From NCBI RefSeq assembly GCF_003205835.1, contig NZ_CP029773.1:1458501-1522500 (forward strand): a stretch of DNA of 64,000 bases, given 5' to 3'. Position numbers and translations under genes: made by a program. This document shows, in pieces, positions 53,832 to 62,408 of the stretch. Numbering within the stretch: position 1 is the stretch's first letter; each line of letters begins with the position of its first letter. The notes below the pieces were generated by a model. The model made no database searches. It was not told where the DNA came from and saw only the letters and a list, made by a program, of their open reading frames with translations. This DNA comes from Stenotrophomonas maltophilia (lineage in GTDB: Bacteria; Pseudomonadota; Gammaproteobacteria; Xanthomonadales; Xanthomonadaceae).

Positions 53832-54389
53832 TCAGTGACTGCCGCTGGCTGCGGCGGGAGGGGCCGGAGGGGCCTCTTCCTCGGGCAGGTCCAGGCTGTA
53901 GGTGCAGCCGGCCAGGGTCTTGCCGGGGTGGGAGGCCACGGTGGAGACGCTGAGGATGATCGACTCGATCTGGGCCTCGCCGGTCTTCGGGTCGGTCACA
54001 TCGCGGCTGACCAGCTCGCGCCCGGCCATGAATTTGCCGTCCTGGTCGTAGCCGGTCTCCAGTTCCAGCCGTTTGGCCAGAGGCCGAGGATCGGCCTGGT
54101 CGAGGACTGCCATGATGCTGGCACCGGCCACCGCCACCCGCTCGCTGACCGTGCCGAATACGGTGATCGGCTGGGCCAGGCGGTACTCGCTCATGAACTG
54201 GTTGCCCTGCGGCAACGGTTGCAGGCCCTGGGCCACGGCCTTCAACGGGTCGGCCAGCAGTGGGGCGAGCGCAGCGTACTCGGCCACGCCCTGGCGGCAT
54301 TCGATCAGCGCGGGCAGATCAAGACGGGCGGCGAAGGCCTGCGGGGCGGCAAGGACACACAGCAGGGGCAGGCAGCAGCGCAGCGACAC
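53832..54389 (-). CDS. Hypothetical secreted protein
   Basis: 185 aa, family not recognised. A cleavable signal (RCCLPLLCVLAAPQAFA) precedes a mature domain with two cysteines (IECRQGV and LAGCTYSL) that probably form a disulfide, and a Pro/Ala tail. It lies between ybeY and corC on the same strand, 27 bases after the preceding membrane-protein gene and 64 bases before corC, so co-transcription is likely. No catalytic motif can be read. The role may concern the envelope, given the neighbours. Confidence 0.8.
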   Translation of the reverse strand: MSLRCCLPLLCVLAAPQAFAARLDLPALIECRQGVAEYAALAPLLADPLKAVAQGLQPLPQGNQFMSEYRLAQPITVFGTVSERVAVAGASIMAVLDQADPRPLAKRLELETGYDQDGKFMAGRELVSRDVTDPKTGEAQIESIILSVSTVASHPGKTLAGCTYSLDLPEEEAPPAPPAAASGSH

Positions 54390-54416
54390 GGGCGGACTCC
54401 GCAGGCGGGCCGGACA

Positions 54417-55028
54417 TCATAACGGCGACGGGCGCGGGATCTCAGCTTTGCTGCCGCGGCGGTTGCGGGTCAGCAGGGCGCGCACTGCCATCACCGGCAG
54501 GGTAAGAAGCACTGCCTTCATCGCGGTGTGCAGCACGGTGATCACCCCGAGCGCCACCGACTGCAGCAGGCCCTCGTGTTCGAGCCAGGGCAGCAGTGCC
54601 GGCTCGGCGGCCTTTGCCAGCGGCATGTACATCGCGCAGAGGGCGTACAACAGCCAGAGCGAGGCAGTTGACGCATGGAAGAACGGCAACGTGGCTGCCG
54701 AGCGCCGCAGGCGCTGCTGGACCGCCACCCGCCAGGCCACCGGCGCGGTGAACGCGCCGATGAACATCAGCACCAGTGCGCTCGTCACCAGGCCCATCGT
54801 GGTGCTGGTGCCGTGCCGATGCTGCAGCAGGTGCGGTCCGATCATGCTGACCGCCAGGCTGGCAATGACGCACGCCGGTGACAGCAGCGCCAGCGTGCGC
54901 AGCAGCCAGTGCTGCCCGCTGGGGTCGCCTGCGCTGACGCGGCGCACCAGGCGCGCGCCGAGGATCAACACCGCTGCAAGCCCGAGGCCGCCGATCAGCA
55001 ACGACACCCCACCGTTCCCGAACATCAT
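54417..55028 (-). CDS. Hypothetical inner-membrane protein
   Basis: 203 aa with about five predicted transmembrane helices (VSLLIGGLGLAAVLILGARLV, LLSPACVIASLAVSMIG, LVTSALVLMFIGAFTAPVAW, ASLWLLYALCAMYMPLA, HTAMKAVLLTLPVMAVRAL) and a histidine cluster HLLQHRHG in a loop that could bind metal. No family is recognised. It starts 48 bases after ybeY and is followed closely by the secreted hypothetical gene, so it is part of the phoH transcript. Confidence 0.78.
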   Translation of the reverse strand: MMFGNGGVSLLIGGLGLAAVLILGARLVRRVSAGDPSGQHWLLRTLALLSPACVIASLAVSMIGPHLLQHRHGTSTTMGLVTSALVLMFIGAFTAPVAWRVAVQQRLRRSAATLPFFHASTASLWLLYALCAMYMPLAKAAEPALLPWLEHEGLLQSVALGVITVLHTAMKAVLLTLPVMAVRALLTRNRRGSKAEIPRPSPL

Positions 55029-55076
55029 CCCTGTTCTCCCGAAATCCGTTGGGCGAGCATAGCCTCCGGAACAGCG

Positions 55077-55562
55077 TCAGCGCTCTCCGGCGTACGGGTC
55101 GGCGATGCCGAGCTCGGCCAGGATCTCGCGCTCGAGCTGTTCCATGGCCTCCGCTTCCTTGTCGTCCTCGTGGTCCCAGCCGAGCAGGTGCAGCACGCCG
55201 TGCACGGTCAGGTGCGCGTAGTGAGCGTTGAGCGCCTTGCCCTGTTCGTCGGCCTCCCGCGCCACGACCGGTGCACAGATCACCAGGTCGCCCAGCAGCG
55301 GGAACTTCACGCCCTTGGGCAGGCCTTCCGGCACTTCGGCCGGGAAGCTGAGCACGTTGGTGGCGTAGTCCTTGCCGCGGTAGTGGCGGTTCAGCGACTG
55401 CCCTTCCTTGCTATCGACCACGCGGATGGCCAGGTCGGCCTCGCGGATGCGGCCCTTCAGTGCGGCGGCCACCCACTTGCGGAAGCTGACTGCCGCCGGC
55501 AGGCCGGTACGCGGCAGGGCATAACTGACGGCGACGTCCAGTCGCACGGGACCACGGGTCAT
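55077..55562 (-). CDS. ybeY: Endoribonuclease YbeY
   Basis: 161-aa metal-dependent RNase needed for 16S rRNA 3'-end maturation and ribosome quality control. The zinc-binding H-x3-H-x5-H motif is complete ([13 protein letters not shown]) and the upstream [16 protein letters not shown] and LLGDLVI segments are family hallmarks. Its ATG overlaps the phoH stop as ATGA. Confidence 0.97.
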   Translation of the reverse strand: MTRGPVRLDVAVSYALPRTGLPAAVSFRKWVAAALKGRIREADLAIRVVDSKEGQSLNRHYRGKDYATNVLSFPAEVPEGLPKGVKFPLLGDLVICAPVVAREADEQGKALNAHYAHLTVHGVLHLLGWDHEDDKEAEAMEQLEREILAELGIADPYAGER

Positions 55563-56545
55563 GGAGTTGCTCCAGGTTGGATCTGATGCAGGTCGCGGCG
55601 GTCGTACGCGCTCACGATACGCGCCACCAGCGGGTGGCGGACCACGTCGCGGGACTCGAAGAAGGTGAAGCTGACGCCCTCGACCTCGCGCAGCACATCG
55701 ATGGCATCGCGCAGGCCGGACTTCACATGCTTGGGCAGGTCGGTCTGGGTCAGGTCGCCGGTGACCACTGCGGTGGAGCCGTAGCCCAGGCGGGTCAGGA
55801 ACATCTTCATCTGTTCGATGGTGGTGTTCTGTGCTTCGTCCAGGATCACGAAGGCATCGTTGAGCGTGCGGCCGCGCATGTAGGCCAGCGGCGCGATCTC
55901 GATGACGTTCTTCTCCAGCAGCTTGACCACCTTCTCCACGCCCATCATTTCGTACAGGGCGTCGTACAACGGTCGCAGGTAGGGGTCGACCTTCTGGCTC
56001 AGGTCACCGGGCAGGAAGCCGAGCTTCTCGCCGGCCTCCACCGCCGGGCGCACCAGGATCAGGCGCTGCACCCGTGATTCATTCAGGGCTTCGACCGCGC
56101 TGGCCACGGCCAGGAAAGTCTTGCCGGTGCCGGCCGGGCCGATACCGAAGTTGATGTCGTGGGTGGCGATCTGGTGCAGGTAGCGGCCCTGGTTGGCGCC
56201 GCGACCGCGCACCGTGCCGCGCTTGACCTTGATTGCCACGTCCTGCGCTTCGTAGGAGCGCTCGGCGATCTGCTCGACATTGGCCTGCGCCAGGCGCAGG
56301 TGGATGGCGTGGTTGTCGAAGGTCGTTTCGCCGGCTTCGGCGTACAGCGCTTCAACCAGCTTCTGCGCCTCGACGATGGCTTCGTTGGGCCCGCTGATGC
56401 GGAACACGAAGCCACGGTTGGCGATCTCCACGCCGCGCTTCAGCTCGATCTGGCGCAGGTGCCCGTCGAAGGGGCCGCACAGGTTGGCCAGTCGCTCGTT
56501 GTCTTCCGGCGACAGGGTGAAGTCTCGATGATCGATGCTTTTCAT
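55559..56545 (-). CDS. phoH: PhoH-family ATPase (YbeZ)
   Basis: 328-aa P-loop ATPase that works with YbeY in RNA processing. An N-terminal KH-like region ([29 protein letters not shown]) precedes the helicase-type Walker [14 protein letters not shown] (about residue 140) and Walker [14 protein letters not shown] (about 235), then the PhoH signature [21 protein letters not shown]. The ATG at 56545 gives the family N terminus; the frame stays open to 56746 but without a plausible start. First gene of the seven-gene run ending in corA. In other gammaproteobacteria miaB precedes it directly; here a foreign-facing exporter lies between. Confidence 0.96.
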   Translation of the reverse strand: MKSIDHRDFTLSPEDNERLANLCGPFDGHLRQIELKRGVEIANRGFVFRISGPNEAIVEAQKLVEALYAEAGETTFDNHAIHLRLAQANVEQIAERSYEAQDVAIKVKRGTVRGRGANQGRYLHQIATHDINFGIGPAGTGKTFLAVASAVEALNESRVQRLILVRPAVEAGEKLGFLPGDLSQKVDPYLRPLYDALYEMMGVEKVVKLLEKNVIEIAPLAYMRGRTLNDAFVILDEAQNTTIEQMKMFLTRLGYGSTAVVTGDLTQTDLPKHVKSGLRDAIDVLREVEGVSFTFFESRDVVRHPLVARIVSAYDRRDLHQIQPGATP

Positions 56546-57026
56546 TGCTTGGGGTGGGGCGGATGCCTTCCACCGCAGTGTATTCAGGGAGGACAAGGGT
56601 AGCGCGCGTGCGGGGCACACGGCCAGCAGACGGTCGATACAGCGTTTTCCACACCCCGTGTGGACGGGGCACGCGGAAACCTGTGGATAGACCTTCGCAC
56701 TGCTTGTGCCACAAGGCCCATGAGGTCCTGGTGAAAAAAGCGTCATGGTCGCCCGTCGCTACGGCGGCACTGCCACGGGGGTCTGCACGGGGGCGTTCAT
56801 CGTGATGGCAGTGCAGGTTTCGTTGCCGGGCGAGCAACAAAGCCACGTCCTGCCGGATTTCCACAACGGTTGTGGAATGATGCCGAATCAACCTGTGGAT
56901 AGGTGGTGCGGAGCCTTGCAGCCAAAGGCTTGCCCACACGCGGTGAAAAAAACGCCAGGGCTGATCGGAATCATTGAGGGTGCACGGGGCACATGGCACC
57001 GTGTCGCCGTCGCAGGAGGGGATGGC
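56546..57026. other. Intergenic region with DnaA-box-like sites
   Basis: No gene is recognised in these 480 bases between phoH (leftward) and the HlyD gene (rightward). It holds several sites close to the DnaA box TTATCCACA: TTTTCCACA at 56645-56653, TGTGGATAG at 56682-56690 and 56894-56902, and the palindrome TTCCACAACGGTTGTGGAA at 56859-56877. Both promoters must lie here. Confidence 0.55.
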
Positions 57027-57983
57027 ATGGGCATCGGCAACGGGATGCGTGGAATCGGACTGGCGGGCATCGGCCTGCTGGCGGGGTGTGGGCAGTCAAC
57101 GCCGACTGCGCTGGGCACGCTGGAATGGGACCGGATCACCGTGCCGGCGCCGGCAGCCGAAGTGATTGCAGCGGTGGAGGTGCGGGAGGGCCAGCAGGTC
57201 AAGGCCGGTGCCGTGCTGATGCAGCTGGACCCGGCGCGGGGAGACGCGCAGTTCGCCGCAGCAGAGGCTGACACGGCCCGTGCGCAGGCGCAGCTGGAAG
57301 AGCTGAAGATCGGCCCACGCCAGGAGCAGATCGCCCAGGCCCAGGCGCAACTGGCCGCGTTGCGCGCACAGGCTGCCGAAGCAAGTGCCTATTACCGACG
57401 CGTGCAGCCCCTGGCGCGCCAACGCCTGATCGCCGCCGCCGAGCTGGACCGCGCACGCGCCGCCGCCGGCAATGCCGAGGCCAGCGTACGTGCCGCCGAG
57501 CAGGCCTGGCTGGAACTGGTGCACGGCAGCCGCGCGCAGGATATCGCCCAGGGCCAGGCGGCCGCCGACGCCGCACGGGCACAGCAGGTGGTACAGGGCG
57601 TGAACCTGCAGAAGCTGCAGTTGCGCGCACCGCGCGATGGGGTGGTCGATGCATTGCCCTACCGGCAGGGTGACCAGGCACCGATCGGTGCGCCGCTGGC
57701 AGTGATGCTGGTCGGCGAGCGCCCCTATGCGCGTGTCTACCTGCCGCAACCGCTGCGTCTGCAGGTCAAGGTCGGGCAGGCCGCGCAGATACAGCTGGAA
57801 GGCGGCAACACCGTGCTGAAGGGGCATGTACGTGCGATCCGTAGCGAACCATCGTTCACGCCGTACTACGCACTGACCGGCGATGACGTCGAACGGCTGA
57901 GTTATCTGGCCGAGATCGAAGTGGATGTGGCCGCCGACATGCAGAAGCTTCCGGCCGGGCTGCCGGTGCAGGTGCGCTTCTGA
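57027..57983 (+). CDS. HlyD-family periplasmic adaptor lipoprotein (YbhG/YhiI-like)
   Basis: 318-aa membrane-fusion protein of an ABC-2 type exporter. The N terminus is a lipoprotein signal (GIGLAGIGLLAGC, lipidated C21). A biotinyl-lipoyl-like half-motif (VREGQQVKAGAVLMQLDPARGDAQ), a long Ala/Gln-rich coiled coil (about residues 80-195) and the second half (LQLRAPRDGVVDALPYRQGDQAPIGAPL) follow, then a beta-barrel domain. The ATG at 57027 has AGGAGG seven bases upstream. The adaptor links the ATPase/permease pair downstream to an outer-membrane channel such as TolC. Substrate unknown. Confidence 0.9.
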   Translation: MGIGNGMRGIGLAGIGLLAGCGQSTPTALGTLEWDRITVPAPAAEVIAAVEVREGQQVKAGAVLMQLDPARGDAQFAAAEADTARAQAQLEELKIGPRQEQIAQAQAQLAALRAQAAEASAYYRRVQPLARQRLIAAAELDRARAAAGNAEASVRAAEQAWLELVHGSRAQDIAQGQAAADAARAQQVVQGVNLQKLQLRAPRDGVVDALPYRQGDQAPIGAPLAVMLVGERPYARVYLPQPLRLQVKVGQAAQIQLEGGNTVLKGHVRAIRSEPSFTPYYALTGDDVERLSYLAEIEVDVAADMQKLPAGLPVQVRF

Positions 57984-58927
57984 ACACCGGCGAGGACATC
58001 GCGGTCCACGCACGCGGGCTGACGCGCCGCTTCGGCGATCTTCTGGCCGTGGACAACGTCGACCTGACCGTGCCGCGCGGACAGGTATATGGGTTTCTGG
58101 GCCCGAACGGGTCCGGCAAGTCGACCACCATCCGCATGCTGTGCGGCCTGCTGGAACCCAGCGCAGGGCAGATCGAGGTGCTGGGCCTGGCCGTGCCCGA
58201 GCAGGCAGAGGCATTGCGCCGACGCATCGGCTACATGACCCAGCGCTTCTCGTTGTATGAAGATCTGTCGGTGCGCGAGAACCTGGAGTTCCTCGCTGCC
58301 ATCCAGGACCTGCCGCGCTCGCAGGCCCGGCAGCGGGTCGACACGCTGCTGCAGCAGTACCGGCTGCAGGACCGCCAACCACAACTGGCTGGCACGCTCA
58401 GTGGTGGGCAGAAGCAACGCCTGGCCCTGGCCGGTGCCGTGGTGCATTCGCCCGAACTGCTGTTCCTGGACGAGCCGACCAGTGCGGTCGACCCCGAATC
58501 GCGCCGCGATTTCTGGGAGGCCCTGTTCGAACTGGCTGATGCCGGCACCACGGTGCTGGTATCGACCCACTACATGGACGAGGCCGAGCGCTGCCATCGC
58601 CTGGCGATCCTTGATCGTGGTGCACTGGTGGCCGATGGCACGCCGGCCGAACTCTGTGCACGGCTGGACGGCCGCACGTTGCAGGTCACGTCGGTGCAGC
58701 CTCGCCAGGCCAGCCGTGCACTGTCTGAGCTGCCCGGCGTGCTGAGCGTGGCGCAGATCGGCACCCAGCTGCGAGTATTGTGCAGCGAGGATGTCGCGGA
58801 CGCCGTCGCATTGCGGCGCGCGCTGGCCAGCGCCGATCCGCAGGCCCGCATCGAGGCGGTGGCGCCGAACCTGGAAGACGTCTTCGTCGCCGCTACCCGC
58901 GGCCGTGGCCGGGAGCCAGCGGCATGA
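57980..58927 (+). CDS. ABC-2 exporter ATP-binding protein (non-ATG start)
   Basis: About 315 aa. Walker A GPNGSGKSTTIRML, signature LSGGQKQRLALAGAVVHSP, Walker B LLFLDEPTSAVDPESRRDFW and the switch STHYMDEAERCHR define a CcmA/YbhF-type exporter ATPase. The first in-frame ATG or GTG (58049) begins at DNVDLTVPRG and would remove the A-loop and first strand (AVHARGLTRRFGDLLAV). A CTG at 57980, overlapping the HlyD stop as CTGA with AGGTG five bases upstream, restores the full domain and is my preferred start. The stop overlaps the permease start as ATGA. Confidence 0.85.
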   Translation: MNTGEDIAVHARGLTRRFGDLLAVDNVDLTVPRGQVYGFLGPNGSGKSTTIRMLCGLLEPSAGQIEVLGLAVPEQAEALRRRIGYMTQRFSLYEDLSVRENLEFLAAIQDLPRSQARQRVDTLLQQYRLQDRQPQLAGTLSGGQKQRLALAGAVVHSPELLFLDEPTSAVDPESRRDFWEALFELADAGTTVLVSTHYMDEAERCHRLAILDRGALVADGTPAELCARLDGRTLQVTSVQPRQASRALSELPGVLSVAQIGTQLRVLCSEDVADAVALRRALASADPQARIEAVAPNLEDVFVAATRGRGREPAA

Positions 58928-60036
58928 ACCTGCGCCGGCTGTGGGCGATCATGCTCAAGGAATTGCGCCAGCTGCGCCGCGACCGCATCACGCTGGCGAT
59001 GATCGTCGGCATTCCGGTGATGCAGCTGCTGCTGTTCGGCTACGCGATCAATCTCAACCTGCGCCATCTCAACGCCGGTGTCGCCGACCAGGCCAACAGT
59101 GCGGCGTCACGCGCGCTGGTGCAGGACATGGTCGCCACCGGCGTGATCACGCCGCACAGCGAGGCGTATACGCCCGATGAACTGATGCAGGCGCTGCGCC
59201 GTGGCGAAATCAGTGTCGGCATCGTCGTGCCGGCCGACTTCGAGCGTCGTCGCTTCGATGGACGCGAGGCGGTGCAGGTGCTGGTCGATGGCAGCGACAC
59301 CGTGGTGCAGAGCGCGGCGATCCAGCTGGCGCAGGTGCCGCTGGATACGCGCCCGACCAGCAACACGCGGCCCCTGCGCGAAGGCAGCATCGCCAGTGGC
59401 CAGGTCAGCGTGACCAGCTTCTACAACCCGCAGCGGCGCTCGGCGGTGAACATCGTGCCGGGCCTGATCGGGGTGATCCTGACCATGACCCTGGTGATGT
59501 TCACGGCGGTGGCGGTGGTGCGCGAACGCGAGCGCGGCAACATGGAACTGCTGATCGCCACGCCGGTGTCGCGCAGCGAACTGATGGTGGGTAAGGTGCT
59601 GCCCTATGCAGCCATCGGTCTGCTGCAGACCACGCTGGTGCTGGTGCTGGGCACCTGGCTGTTCCAGGTGCCGATCCGCGGCAGCCTGCTCGATATCTAT
59701 CTGGCCGCGGTGCTGCTGGTGCTGGCCAACCTGGCGCTGGGCCTGCTGATCTCAACGCGCGCGCGCTCGCAGTTCCAGGCGATGCAGATGACGTTGTTCC
59801 TGTTCCTGCCGTCGATCCTGCTGTCGGGCTTCATGTTCCCGTTCGCCGGCATGCCGCGGCCGGTGCAGTGGCTGGCCGAGGTGTTGCCGCTGACCCACTT
59901 CCTGCGACTGGTGCGCGGCATCATGCTGCGTGGCGCCTCGCTGTGGGAGCTGTGGCCGGATGCGCTGGCGCTGCTGGCCTTCATCGTGGTGATGATGACC
60001 CTGGCCATCCTGCGTTTCCGCAAGCGCCTGGATTGA
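58924..60036 (+). CDS. ABC-2 type exporter permease (YbhS/YhhJ-like)
   Basis: 370-aa inner-membrane protein. An N-terminal helix (AMIVGIPVMQLLLFGYAINLNL) is followed by a large periplasmic loop (about residues 45-170) and five C-terminal helices, with the ABC-2 signature around VVRERERGNMELLIATPVSRSELMVGKVLPY and SGFMFPFAGMPRPVQWLAEVLPLTHFLRLVRGIMLRG. Coupled to the ATPase gene. E. coli relatives have two permease genes (ybhS, ybhR); only one is present here, so it probably works as a homodimer. Drug or lipid export is likely but unproven. Confidence 0.9.
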   Translation: MNLRRLWAIMLKELRQLRRDRITLAMIVGIPVMQLLLFGYAINLNLRHLNAGVADQANSAASRALVQDMVATGVITPHSEAYTPDELMQALRRGEISVGIVVPADFERRRFDGREAVQVLVDGSDTVVQSAAIQLAQVPLDTRPTSNTRPLREGSIASGQVSVTSFYNPQRRSAVNIVPGLIGVILTMTLVMFTAVAVVRERERGNMELLIATPVSRSELMVGKVLPYAAIGLLQTTLVLVLGTWLFQVPIRGSLLDIYLAAVLLVLANLALGLLISTRARSQFQAMQMTLFLFLPSILLSGFMFPFAGMPRPVQWLAEVLPLTHFLRLVRGIMLRGASLWELWPDALALLAFIVVMMTLAILRFRKRLD

Positions 60037-60047
60037 GGCCAACAGGC

Positions 60048-60082
60048 CGGGGTCGGATCCCCGCAGGGGCTCCGACCCCGGG
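60048..60082. repeat. GGGGTCGGATCC palindrome between convergent genes
   Basis: CCGGGGTCGGATCCCC and GGGGCTCCGACCCCGG pair around a three-base loop with one bulge. It separates the exporter permease and miaB, which converge here, and shares its ends with the elements at 19592 and 23362. Confidence 0.75.
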
Positions 60083-60084
60083 AT

Positions 60085-61503
60085 TTACTCCGCTACCACC
60101 CGCGCGCGCAGCGAATTGGTCAGCGCTTCGGTGATCACCACGTCCACGAACTGGCCGATCAACCGCGCCGGTGCCGGGAAGTTCACCGAACGCATGTTTT
60201 CGGTCTTGCCGGTCAGTTCGTTCGGGTTCTTCCGCGAAGGACCTTCCACCAGCACCGTCTGCACGGTACCGACCATCTTCTCGGAGATGCCGGCGGCGTG
60301 TGCATTGATGCGCTCCTGCAGGCGCGACAGGCGCGCGTGCTTCTCGGCATCGCTGATCGTGTCCTCCAGATCCGCAGCCGGTGTACCCGGGCGACGCGAA
60401 TAGATGAAGGAGAAGCTGTGGTCGAAGCCGATGTCCTCGATCAGCTTCATGGTCTTCTCGAAATCGGCATCGGTCTCGCCGGGGAAGCCGACGATGAAGT
60501 CCGAGCTGATCGAGATGTCCGGGCGCACCGCGCGCAGCTTGCGGATCTTCGACTTGAATTCCAGTGCGGTGTAGCCACGCTTCATCGCCGACAGCACGCG
60601 GTCGCTGCCGGCCTGCACCGGCAGGTGCAGGAAGTTGGCCAGCTGCGGCACGTCGCGGAACGCGTCGATCAGCGAATCGCTGAACTCCAGCGGATGCGAG
60701 GTGGTGAAGCGGATGCGGCCGACGCCATCGATCTCGGCGATGGTGCGGATCAGCAGGCCGAGGTCGGCGAACTCGCCGTCCCCATAGGGCCCACGGTAGG
60801 CGTTGACGTTCTGGCCGAGCAGGTTGATCTCACGCACGCCCTGTGCAGCCAGCTGCGCCACCTCCACCACCACGTCCTCGAACGGGCGGCTGACTTCGGT
60901 ACCGCGGGTGTAGGGCACCACGCAGAACGAGCAGTACTTGGAACAACCTTCCATGATCGAGACGAAGGCCGAAGCACCTTCGGCGCGTGGCTCGGGCAGG
61001 CGGTCGAACTTCTCGATCTCAGGGAAGCTGATGTCCACCTGCGGGCGCTTCTGCTCGCGCCGTGCACGGATCAATTCCGGCAGGCGGTGCAGGGTCTGCG
61101 GGCCGAACACCAGGTCGACGAACGGCGCGCGCTTGATGATTGCCTCGCCTTCCTGCGAAGCGACGCAGCCGCCCACGCCGATGATGACCTCGCGGCCCTT
61201 GTTCTTCAGTCCCTTCCACACGCCCAGCTGGCTGAACACCTTCTCCTGCGCCTTCTCGCGGATGGAGCAGGTATTGACCAGGATGACGTCGGCGTCGTCC
61301 GGGCTGTCGGTCAGTTCCAGCCCATCGCTGGCGGCAAGCACGTCAGCCATCTTGGCCGAGTCGTACTCGTTCATCTGGCAACCGTGGGTCTTGATGTACA
61401 GCTTGCCTTTCACCTGGTCGGGCTTGCGCGGACCGGCGGGCAGGGCAACGAGCGGGGTACCGCCCGGCGTGGCGGGCGGAAAGACGTCTGGCGTCCCGGT
61501 CAT
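60085..61503 (-). CDS. miaB: tRNA-2-methylthio-N6-isopentenyladenosine37 synthase
   Basis: 472-aa radical-SAM methylthiotransferase that adds the methylthio group to i6A37 of tRNAs. The N-terminal UPF0004 domain has its three cluster cysteines ([26 protein letters not shown]), the radical-SAM motif is CSKYCSFC and the C-terminal TRAM domain ([26 protein letters not shown]) completes it. The first 30 residues are a Pro/Gly-rich extension. No partner follows on its strand; the usual downstream phoH gene is displaced by 3.5 kb. Confidence 0.97.
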   Translation of the reverse strand: MTGTPDVFPPATPGGTPLVALPAGPRKPDQVKGKLYIKTHGCQMNEYDSAKMADVLAASDGLELTDSPDDADVILVNTCSIREKAQEKVFSQLGVWKGLKNKGREVIIGVGGCVASQEGEAIIKRAPFVDLVFGPQTLHRLPELIRARREQKRPQVDISFPEIEKFDRLPEPRAEGASAFVSIMEGCSKYCSFCVVPYTRGTEVSRPFEDVVVEVAQLAAQGVREINLLGQNVNAYRGPYGDGEFADLGLLIRTIAEIDGVGRIRFTTSHPLEFSDSLIDAFRDVPQLANFLHLPVQAGSDRVLSAMKRGYTALEFKSKIRKLRAVRPDISISSDFIVGFPGETDADFEKTMKLIEDIGFDHSFSFIYSRRPGTPAADLEDTISDAEKHARLSRLQERINAHAAGISEKMVGTVQTVLVEGPSRKNPNELTGKTENMRSVNFPAPARLIGQFVDVVITEALTNSLRARVVAE

Positions 61504-61573
61504 GGCGCTTAATCCATTCGGGTGGCGGGAAAGCGGGCAATTCTACCCGCATCCCAGCGCGTGCGCCGGCCCA

Positions 61574-61651
61574 GTAGAGCCAGGCCATGCCTGGCTGCTT
61601 TCCGTCCCGCAGGCACGGCGGGCGGGTCATCCACGCATGGCGTGGATCTAC
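61574..61651. repeat. SMAG pair bounded by GTAG and CTAC
   Basis: GTAGAGCCAGGCCATGCCTGG, a 35-base spacer, and ATCCACGCATGGCGTGGAT ending in CTAC. The two dyads differ in sequence, so it is a composite of two SMAG subfamilies. It lies between miaB (upstream side) and the glutathione S-transferase stop. Confidence 0.8.
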
Positions 61652-61707
61652 TGGAGTTCCGGGTCCGCCCCCCCCCGGTAGCGCCCGGCCGCGCCCGTCG
61701 GCACGCC

Positions 61708-62328
61708 TCAGGCCGCTGCCAGCTCCGCATCGATCTGCCGAGAACGGTCGAAAGCGGTCATCGCACTCATCCGTGCAATGTAATCAGCCGTGGCCGGCGC
61801 CGGCTGCACCAGGCCGAAGGCGGTGGTCCAGGCCAGCGCATTGCCCCACAGCACGTCGGCGGCGCTCATCCTCTCGCCGAGCAGGTACGGCCCCTGCGCC
61901 AGCTGGGCTTCGATCACCTGCAGCACCGTCTCCGCGTCGTTGTAGGGCGACATCAGGCGCGGCGGCGGCTCGCGATGCATTGCCTTGTCGATCATCGCCG
62001 GCTCGAAACAGGCGCCGTAGAAGGCCATCCAGCGCAGGTAGGGGCCGCGCAGGGCGTCGCCGATCGGCGGGGCCAGCCCGGCTTCCGGGTACAAGTCGGC
62101 CAGGTACAGGTAGATCGCCACCTGTTCGGTCACCAGTGCGCCGTTGTGGACGATGGCCGGCACCTTGCCCATCGGGTTGATGGCCAGGTAGGCCGGGGCC
62201 AGGTTGGCGCCGGCCTTCAGGTCCAGCACCTGCATGTGGTAGTCAGCACCCAGCGCTTCGAGCAGGGCCACGGCGCCGCTCGAGCGCGAACGGGCGGCGT
62301 GGTACAGGGTGATCTGGCGTGAGGTCAT
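61708..62328 (-). CDS. Glutathione S-transferase
   Basis: 206-aa GST-fold protein. The thioredoxin-like N domain has YHAARSRSSGAVALLEALG with a Ser in the beta-class catalytic area, then INPMGKVPAIVHNGALVTEQVAIYLYLADLYP with the cis-Pro (VPA) and the glutathione-binding EQ pair; the helical C domain follows. Bacterial Cys/Ser-type GSTs act in detoxification or reduction. The ATG at 62328 has AGGAG seven bases upstream. Divergent from a WYL-type regulator 80 bases away that may control it. Confidence 0.9.
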   Translation of the reverse strand: MTSRQITLYHAARSRSSGAVALLEALGADYHMQVLDLKAGANLAPAYLAINPMGKVPAIVHNGALVTEQVAIYLYLADLYPEAGLAPPIGDALRGPYLRWMAFYGACFEPAMIDKAMHREPPPRLMSPYNDAETVLQVIEAQLAQGPYLLGERMSAADVLWGNALAWTTAFGLVQPAPATADYIARMSAMTAFDRSRQIDAELAAA

Positions 62329-62408
62329 GGCATTGCTCCTTGCGGTGGGTGGTGAACTGGCGCCCATCCTGGGGCACTATTGCGGACGACTTCTGTCCTC
62401 GATCCTTC

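Noticed and set aside
56546-57026. Replication origin
   Set aside because: DnaA-like boxes are present, but there is no dnaA, dnaN or gyrB nearby and no AT-rich unwinding element.
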